The position numbers and the translations under genes are program-made. A stretch of 64,000 bases of DNA from Hygrophila difformis. Taxonomy: Eukaryota > Streptophyta > Magnoliopsida > Lamiales > Acanthaceae. Within the stretch, counting starts at the first letter, position 1; the number at the start of each line of letters is the position of its first letter. Below the pieces are notes generated by a model. The model did not search any database. It worked only from the letters and a program-made list of their open reading frames with translations, and was not told the origin of the DNA. The stretch is taken from positions 32,120,403 through 32,184,402 of the forward strand of contig JAOANR010000011.1 in the NCBI GenBank assembly GCA_030278955.1, in the 5' to 3' direction. Shown piece by piece: positions 57,538 to 64,000 of the stretch.

Positions 57538-58860
57538 GAAAGGCACTTGTTTGGCTCCGTTAATGCCCTTTGTCCATGTGAATGACTTGGGTATTACAAT
57601 AAGGGATGTTGTTGAGCAAGGAAGGTAGTCGTTGGAGAGGCTGTACACTTGGATGCATGCTGAGATAAAGGATGAGATCGAGAGGGCATTGTGTCCGCTA
57701 TTAATGGAGGGCGCTTCGGATGTTTTTCATTGGAGGTTGGAGGCGTCGGGGCATTACAGTGTTAGGTCGGACTATAATCGGATTAGAGGGGAGTTAGAGG
57801 ACAGCATGGGTTGGAGTTGGATGTGAAGGATGGGGATTCCGGAGAAAATAGGTCATGTTTCTTTGGCTTATTGGTCACGAGTCACTGGCGACGAATGAAG
57901 TGAGGTATCACAGGAAGCTCGTTGCCTCACCTTTATGTTCTATCTGTGGCACGGCTGAGGAGAATTGGAGGCATGCATTGTTCGAGTGTTATTAGGCTCA
58001 GCATCTTTGGATGGCATTAGGTGTGAGTGATGCGGTTGCCATTCCATTGTTGGATCAATAGGGAATTCGTCACTAGTTTCAGTTTATGGAGAAAAACATG
58101 GAAGTGTCTTTTTGTGGCTGGGGTTTGGGTTGCTTGGGTTGACAGAAATAGGAGGTTTTCAAGGGTGAGGAGACGTCTAGTAGACGAGTTCTGCGGGCTG
58201 TTCAAAGTCTGAAAGAGTCCTCCATCCGTTCGGATTCTATCAGAGAGCGTCGGGCTTTGGAGGGTGTTCTGGTTCGTTGGATGAATGGGGTAGAGGAGGG
58301 CGTCGTTGTCCAATCGGATGGTAGTGTTTTGCGTGATGGTGGTAGAAGTGGTTTCGCGGCTGTGTGTAGATCCAATAAGGGGGAATGGAGGGGAGTTGTG
58401 GGCGGAAAGCTCGGCACGAGAGCCATTCTCGAGGTGGAGGTTTTTGGTATATTGAAGGGGCTGCAGCTGGCGGCTTCCATGGGAGAAAGCAAAGTCACAT
58501 GTTATACAGATTCTATGGAGGCCTACAGGCTCATATCGGAGTTACATCAGCCGAGGCATTGGCTGTGGCCGATGTTGAAGGCTATCCGAGGGATTAGAAC
58601 ATCATTTGGTATTTGCGATATTCGTCACACCTACAGGGAAGGTAATAGAGTGGCAGATGCTTTGGCTAAGTTGGCTTGCAGCGAGGATCAGTCCTTCACT
58701 TCGTGGGCATATCCTCCGGATCAAGTGATTCAATTGCTTAGGGATGATAGTGCGGGCAGCGGCGTGCTGCATGTCTAGCTAGGAAGACGAGCTCATGTGT
58801 TTGATTAGTTTGTTATGGGTGGTTTCTTTTATTTTTCTAGCACCCTTTGAGTCATTGTTT
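57538..58860 (+). pseudogene. LINE-2, part 3 of 3: zf-RVT, RNase H and 3' end
   Basis: Continues from 31576. The zf-RVT part is degenerate (VFHWRLEASGHYSVRSDYN, with stops and shifts between 57826 and 58250). The RNase H at 58257-58778 is open and complete: VQSDGSVLRDGG, ILEVEVFGILKGL, CYTDSMEAYRL and HTYREGNRVADALAKLA, ending SGVLHV. It aligns along its length with the LINE-1 RNase H. The 3' end is near 58860 at a short A-rich stretch (tttacaaaaaat); the target duplication is unclear because both flanks are TA-rich. Confidence 0.87.
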
Positions 58861-59218
58861 ACAAAAAATATATATTATTAGGATTTTGATTTACACGACC
58901 TCTTGCAGCAGATGCTTATCGTGCAGGGGATTTTGGTTTATTATTGGGGACTACTAAAGGTAATTAATTATTTGTGGGTCTAGTTGAGTAGATGAATTTA
59001 GCAACTTGAATTGTTTGATTTGGTTAAGTTTTTAGTGATTTATGCTTATTTTTCCGTGGATGGTCGGTTGGGATTTTAATCCGTTGTAGGCCGATTTTTA
59101 TAGTTATAATGTTTTAGACACACTCATCACCAGATGAGGGTCGAATACCAAATTGCTGAAATTGCTTTCCAGTAGGTTATTTATCACTTGAACTTATTAT
59201 TGAGACCAAAATCTAATA
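58861..59218. other. Non-coding flank of LINE-2
   Basis: No gene, RNA or clear repeat seen. Short A+T-rich sequence between the LINE-2 tail and a MITE. Confidence 0.4.
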
Positions 59219-59761
59219 CTCCCTGCATCCCATTTCAACTCAACCCAATATTTCATCAGGTAATCCAATAGCTGCCTATTAGTAAGCTTGCTTTAAAGCA
59301 GATAGGATGCCTTCTATTAAAAGCATTAAATGGACTCATTTCGGACGAGGAAGTAAAATATATATTATAAAACTATGTAATTAGACATTTCTAGCAATAC
59401 CCTATATATTTAGTACTCCCTCTGTCCCAACGAACTTCTCATGTTTGACTTCTGCACACAATCCAATTCACTTTTTTAATCGACAATATCTCATGATATA
59501 TACAACTAAAAATTATGTAAAGTATATATTTTAAAATTATACAATTAGACGAATCTAACAAGACCAAACTCGACTATTTTTTTCCAAATATATTTTGCAA
59601 TAAAGTTGAGTTAAAATTGAACAATGAACAGTATCAAAAAATCAAATCAGACAAGTTTGCTGGGACAGAGGGAGTATATACTTACATTAAAATTAAATCA
59701 AAGTTCAACAATTAACAATGTCAAAAAGTCAAACAGGACACATTTAATACGACATATGGAG
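59219..59761. mobile_element. Stowaway-type MITE carrying a second MITE
   Basis: Starts CTCCCTGCATCCC and ends ACATATGGAG, between TA dinucleotides (59217-59218, 59762-59763). Without the inner MITE and its duplicated TA it would be about 282 bases, a normal Stowaway length. Its right part repeats the aatgtcaaaaagtcaaacaggacac phrase of this family. The ends are more diverged than those of the inner copy. Confidence 0.65.
59416..59674. mobile_element. Inner Stowaway-type MITE
   Basis: Starts CTCCCTCTGTCCCAAC and ends GGGACAGAGGGAG with near-perfect inverted ends, and TA on both sides (59414-59415, 59675-59676). It shares cttctgcacacaatccaatt with the MITE at 11658-11926. Younger than the one around it. 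Confidence 0.85.
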
Positions 59762-59857
59762 TACAATAATCAGCAAGCATCAATTCACTGTAAACATATT
59801 TTCTTTTGTAAGCTACGAGTATGAGAACACAGTTCACATCTTCAATTCGTTGACTTT

Positions 59858-60527
59858 CAGTGCTTTATTCTTTTGGGACTATCATGATTTGATCAAAAGC
59901 ATTCGACATGTCTGAACTGAAGTTTTGAGGGCCTCTAATACGGGAATAAGTCCTCATGGATCAAATTAGGTACAGCAGCCTCTAGTTCTTTTCTTGCCAC
60001 CTCATGCTTCAGATATGCTTCTTTGTGCTTAATTTTTTAGTCCTCAAGCTCAAGTACCGTGCGTGCACGGAGGAAAATCTGGGATCAATGTTAGCACTGG
60101 ATGAGGCATCATTAAGTGCTTTAACGAAAGATGTATACTCTTCTGAACTAATGCCAGACTCCATGCACGCGTTCTCAAGCTCTTTCACATAGTAGCTGGA
60201 GAGATAGTCCATTATGAACCTCTGAACCAAGTTACTCCATCTGTTGCACAAGTTTAGCAATTCTAGTGATGAGGGGCTACTCTGATATGCTGCATTATTA
60301 GGAAGGAGGAATTTTGCAATCCAATTCTTCAAAAGATTTGCGAATATTCTATAGCTTGAGATCCAATTCAAGAAGGCCTTCTTAAGTTTTGTAACCTCAA
60401 TTTCCAGCCCTTGAATTGCCTTCAAGCTTGTATAACTGCACCTTATTTGTGCATTTGTTTGGACCTTCATTATGGCACAAACTTGTTTCTTGTGATACTC
60501 GTACATCTCCACCACATTTGATGGAAT
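59858..60527 (-). pseudogene. Duplicated, decayed last exon of the DUF632 gene
   Basis: A second copy of the exon at 60837-61596, in the same orientation just downstream. It keeps the acceptor-like sequence CTGCAG/ATTCC at 60527, and most of the protein sequence (HKKQVCAIMKVQTNAQIRC, SSYYVKELENACMESGISSE). It has a one-base deletion near the exon start, lacks about 100 bases that code VLAVHVVQALNDLVLL in the main copy, and is out of frame at the end. It extends by similarity to about 59858. A silent relic, or possibly an alternative last exon. Confidence 0.75.
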
Positions 60528-60836
60528 CTGCAGTTTGATAAAAATTACAGTGTTAATTCATTGATTTAAAAAAGAAAAGAACATTTTATCTATTCAGAGT
60601 CCATAACTTTGAATTTCCAGAATCTGGACATATAGATATTCGAACAGATCAGGTAGGAAATTGGAAGTACTAGAGTTTCCTAATGCCTTGAAAAGCTATA
60701 TTCCCCAACCATGTCAAGATTCCTGAAAACATGCAATGAAAATAAAAGCAGTTTCATACTCATTCATGGCCAACAAGACTGATTCAAATAACCAAATCAC
60801 TAACCTTGAGTGCTTCAATTCATTGCCTTGAGTGCT

Positions 60837-61596
60837 TTATTCTTTTGGGACTATGATGATTTGATCAAAAGCATTCGACATGTCTGAACTGAAGTTTTGC
60901 AGGGCCTCTAATACCGGAATAAGTCCCTGTTGGATCAAATTAGGTACAGCAGCTTCTAGTTCTTTTCTTGGCACCTCATGCTTCAGATATGCTTCTTTGT
61001 GCTTGAATCTATTAGTCCTCAAGCTCACGTATTGTGCGTGCACGGAGGAAAATCTGGGATCAATGTTAGCACTGGATAAGGCATCATCAACTGCTTTAAC
61101 AAAAGATGTATATTCTTCAGAACTAATGCCAGACTCCATGCACGCGTTCTCAAGCTCTTTCACATAGTAACTGGAGAGAGAGTTCACTATCAAGCTCTGG
61201 CGTTGCTGATCATACAATTGTTGCCATAGTAACTGAAGCAGCAGAACCAAGTCGTTCAAGGCTTGTACTACATGAACTGCTAAGACTGACTCAACCAAGT
61301 TACTCCAACTGTTGCACATGTTCAGCAATTCCAGTGTTGAGGGGCAGCTCTGATGTGCTGCATTATTAGGAGGAAGGAATTTTACAATCCAATTCTTTGA
61401 AAGAGTTGCAAATATTCTGTGGCTTGAGATCCAATTCAAGAAGGCCTTCTCAAGTTTTGTTATCTCAATTTCCAGCAATTGAATTGCCTTCAAGCTTGAA
61501 CCACTGCATCTTGTTTGCGCATTTGTTTTGACCTTCATTATGGCACAAACTTGTTTCTTGTGAGACTCATACAATCTCCTCCACATTTGATGGAAT
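60837..61596 (-). CDS. DUF632 protein gene, last exon
   Basis: Codes the C-terminal half of a DUF632 domain: WRRLYESHKKQVCAIMKVK, EKAFLNWISSHRIFATLSKNWI, VQALNDLVLLLQLLWQQ, YVKELENACMESG, SFVKAVDDAL, ending IIIVPKE and TAA at 60837-60839. An acceptor CTACAG at 61597-61602 precedes it. Phase fits the upstream exon (62474-62697): the split codon gives Arg. DUF632 proteins, usually with an N-terminal DUF630, are plant proteins at the plasma membrane or nucleus linked to leaf shape and nitrate signalling in some species. The N-terminal exons must lie beyond the right edge. Charged residues typical of the family are partly replaced, so this may be a diverged member. Confidence 0.75.
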
Positions 61597-61934
61597 CTGT
61601 AGTTTGATGAAAATTATAGTGTTAATTCATTGATTTAAAAAAGAAAACATGTTAAAATTACAGAGGCTGAAAGTCTGAATTTCAAGAATCTGCACATATA
61701 GATTGTTCAAACTGATCGGGTAAGAAATTTCAAGTACTAGAGTTTCCTAATGCCTCTAAAAGCTGTATTTCTCATCCGTATCAAGATTCCTGAACACATA
61801 TAATGAAAATAAAAGCAGTTTCAGACTCATTCATGACCAACATTGGTATAAATAAACAAATCATGAATAATAGTTAGCCTGAATATTATAATTACATCAA
61901 AATTTGTTAAGGAATGCTATACAAATAACATCGG

Positions 61935-62100
61935 AATGGAGACTTGGCCTAGTGGTCATTTCCCCTAACTTCCATGGTTGGGGATTCGATTCCCACCCGG
62001 CCCACTGTTCCTCCCCTTTATCCCCCTTTGTAATTTGTGTGGTTTGGGCTCCCACACACCTTTAACGACACATGAGCGTCAATGTTTACCAAAAAAAAAA
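61935..62100 (+). mobile_element. tRNA-type SINE in the DUF632 intron
   Basis: A tRNA-like head has an A-box-like TGGCCTAGTGG (61945-61955) and a B-box-like GATTCGATTCC (61983-61993), about 27 bases apart. A body free of coding potential and an A run at 62091-62100 follow. It is not a tRNA gene: no acceptor stem can be closed around it. It lies antisense to the gene within the 877-base intron 61597-62473. The target duplication is not clear (short A+T-rich flanks). Confidence 0.75.
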
Positions 62101-62473
62101 TAATAATTACAATCAAAGCAGAAAAATTAAATGCATCTATTATTTAACAGAGAATTAGCAAACATCTTAAAGCCTCCCAATAACAGAAGTACACAACATA
62201 GAAATTCAATTGGCAACACCATAAATGTTTGGTTTTTCATGTGCCATCACAATATACCTATGTGCATGAATAAATAAATAACTTCCTTTTTCTTGACGGC
62301 TTATGACTATTCATAAGACCAGTTGGATAAGAACTCAACTTTACCATATTCATCTATTATTATTAAGCTAAGTCAAATTGGTGAAACAATATCCGGACAA
62401 TTTTTGAAAGTGAGCGTGAAAAAATGCCACTTTTTCATATTGCACCATTCAAAATGAAATAACTTCTCCATAC

Positions 62474-62697
62474 CTTTGAATCAATTCACATATGAGGGGA
62501 TACAATTCTTCATCCCTTATGCCATGAACCCTTGTAGCTATTCCTTCAACCACAATGAAAGCTACTCTCATTCTTGCAATAAGCTTTTTCATGGATGCCT
62601 CACTACTATCCACTCTTGAAGACTGAGCTCCTCTATCACAAAGCTGTTTCAGTTTTCTGTGCCCCCTGTTCAAGGCATGTCGAACTTTTTCTTGGAC
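62474..62697 (-). CDS. DUF632 protein gene, next-to-last exon
   Basis: An acceptor TATAG precedes 62697, and a donor GTATGG begins at 62473 (CAAAG/GTATGG). The exon codes VQEKVRHALNRGHRKLKQLC, then SSEASMKKLIARMRVAFIVVEGI and RDEELYPLICELIQ, which match the middle of DUF632 (the region where a kinked helix with RDEEL-type sequence precedes the MW motif). It joins in phase to 61596. This is the leftmost-read part of the gene in the window on the minus strand; further exons are expected to the right. Confidence 0.75.
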
Positions 62698-64000
62698 CTA
62701 TATTTTACAAGTATAACCAAGAACTTAACTCTAAGATCATAATAAACATAATAAAAATTAACAGTAAAAGTATTAAGTATCAAGAAAAATAATATTGGTA
62801 ATGATGCAACAAATTCTGTAAATTATACTTGTGGTTAAAGCTTCTGGAATTATATACAACAATAAGCATACAGGATATAACAAACAGATTTAGAATATTT
62901 ATTTCAAATTACATAAAGAAGTTACCTAAGAGCAATCTATTCTATATAGTCGAAGAATAACCAAAGAGGAAACAATCTAGGCTCCTAAACTACACACCCT
63001 ACCACAAAATTACTCAATTAATTTCGAGGAAAAAAGCACAAATAGCATCAGAAGCAGAATACCGAATAATATTAATACTCCCTGCATTTTTTATTTTTTT
63101 CTACCGACCACAGGGCAAGCAATCCAATACACATTTTAAACCATTAATAACTCAAGTTCGATACAAGTAAAAATTCTAAAAGTTCGATATTTAAAAATTA
63201 CAAGACAAGACAAACCTAACAAGATCTCACTTGGCTATATTTTAATTTATACAACTATGATAAAACTTTAAGTCAAAGTAGATGTGTGATCAGTAGAAAC
63301 AAACCAAATGTTGCAATAAATAAAAAAACGGAGGAAGTATATAGCATGATGTTATATTCGTTTAGCATAATAAACAATAAACTATTAATTCCTGTTGTTC
63401 AACCATGGATAGAGGTTCAAATCAAAATCAATTTGCAATCCACTAAATAACTGATCCGGGGCAGTCAACACCCACCCTGACCCCTTAGATGATATTCATC
63501 TCAAATTGAATCTCACATCCAGGATCGACAACATACCCGATACCCATGACTGATACCATGTTGAACCATGGATTGAAGGTTCCAACCCAAAAGCAATTGG
63601 CAATGGATGGAGTAGCTTGTACTCCACGTAAGCAAGGAGGAATTCCACTCAATAACCAATGTGCGATATTCACAACTCTAAATTTTGGCATCCCTGTAAG
63701 CAATTAGAAAATCCGTCAAACCATCAACTTAAATAAGAAAAAACATAATTGCTTGGAAAGATGTCGTGATGAGATCCACATTAAGAAGGTACCTTTAAAT
63801 GATGAATATAGATTTCCCCCATATTACATGAGTTAAATGTGCAGAAAGATAAAGTGAACAATTGGAAAAATAGTTACAAACATGAAATGGCCACTCATAA
63901 ATAGATTAGGCTAAAAAAAAAAATGATAGCAACTCTATGATATTCAACATTCAAATGTTCAAGACATGGTTGATATGGTTGCACCATGACGATTTGGTGG
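62698..64000. other. Intron or upstream DNA of the DUF632 gene
   Basis: Mostly A+T-rich sequence with a MITE at 63078-63337. Near 63396-63445 and 63558-63610 there are two diverged copies of a phrase around gttgaaccatggattgaagg, probably part of an older dispersed repeat. I find no further DUF632 exon here. A 72-codon minus-strand frame at 63485-63703 overlaps this repeat and does not look like a gene. Confidence 0.45.
63078..63337. mobile_element. Stowaway-type MITE near the DUF632 gene
   Basis: Starts CTCCCTGCATTTTTTATT and ends ACGGAGGAAG, with TA on each side (63076-63077, 63338-63339), 260 bases. It shares the phrase cctaacaagatctcacttgg with the MITEs in element C. The terminal repeats are more worn than those of the copy at 59416. 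Confidence 0.75.

Noticed and set aside
61944..61994. A tRNA gene, because A-box-like and B-box-like sequences are present.
   Set aside because: No acceptor or anticodon stem can be formed, and a SINE-like body and A-tail follow.
63485..63703. A possible exon on the minus strand near the DUF632 gene.
   Set aside because: It overlaps a diverged internal repeat, lacks convincing splice sites in phase with DUF632 and matches no part of that family.

Overview
This window is plant nuclear DNA, almost certainly from an angiosperm and probably a eudicot; I cannot name the species. The evidence is the repeat content: Ty3/gypsy retrotransposons of the Tekay, Tat and Athila lineages, L1-type LINEs with a DUF4283 ORF1 and a terminal RNase H, Stowaway-type MITEs with TA target duplications, a tRNA-type SINE, and exons of a plant DUF632 protein gene. 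Nearly the whole window is transposable elements. Only the minus-strand DUF632 exons at the right end look like host coding sequence.

Layout. 1-9348: minus-strand tandem array of a gag-only LTR element (LTR, internal, LTR, internal) whose 2.76-kb LTRs carry a nine-unit minisatellite. 9349-12032: non-coding DNA with a palindromic MITE-like block and one Stowaway MITE. 12033-17725: LINE-1, almost full length, with target duplication and poly(A), but frameshifted. From 17838 to about 58860: a 5'-truncated LINE-2 split in three by nested insertions. The first is element B (17941-30571, minus strand, Tat lineage, target duplication GAAGG), which has an antisense plant-mobile-domain ORF next to its 3' LTR. 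The second is element C (31577-57537, plus strand, Athila lineage, target duplication GAAAG). Element D (43478-53774, plus strand, Tekay chromovirus) lies inside the extra 3' ORF of C. Two Stowaway MITEs also sit in C, one in the 5' LTR and one in the integrase.

58861-64000: a nested pair of Stowaway MITEs, then the last two recognisable exons of a DUF632 gene on the minus strand. The final exon is tandemly duplicated, the intron holds a SINE, and another MITE lies upstream.

How the parts relate. None of the retrotransposons can code for a full set of proteins. D comes closest: its gag-pol frame has two stops and one 29-bp duplication. The A array has intact gag but no pol, so it could only move with enzymes from a related element. 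Its gag is homologous to that of D, its primer site also matches initiator-Met tRNA, and both families end in a similar motif before the polypurine tract. The insertion order can be read directly: LINE-2 first, then B and C into it, then D and the MITEs into C. Reading frames and target duplications were read by eye; family names rest on recognised motifs, not on database searches.
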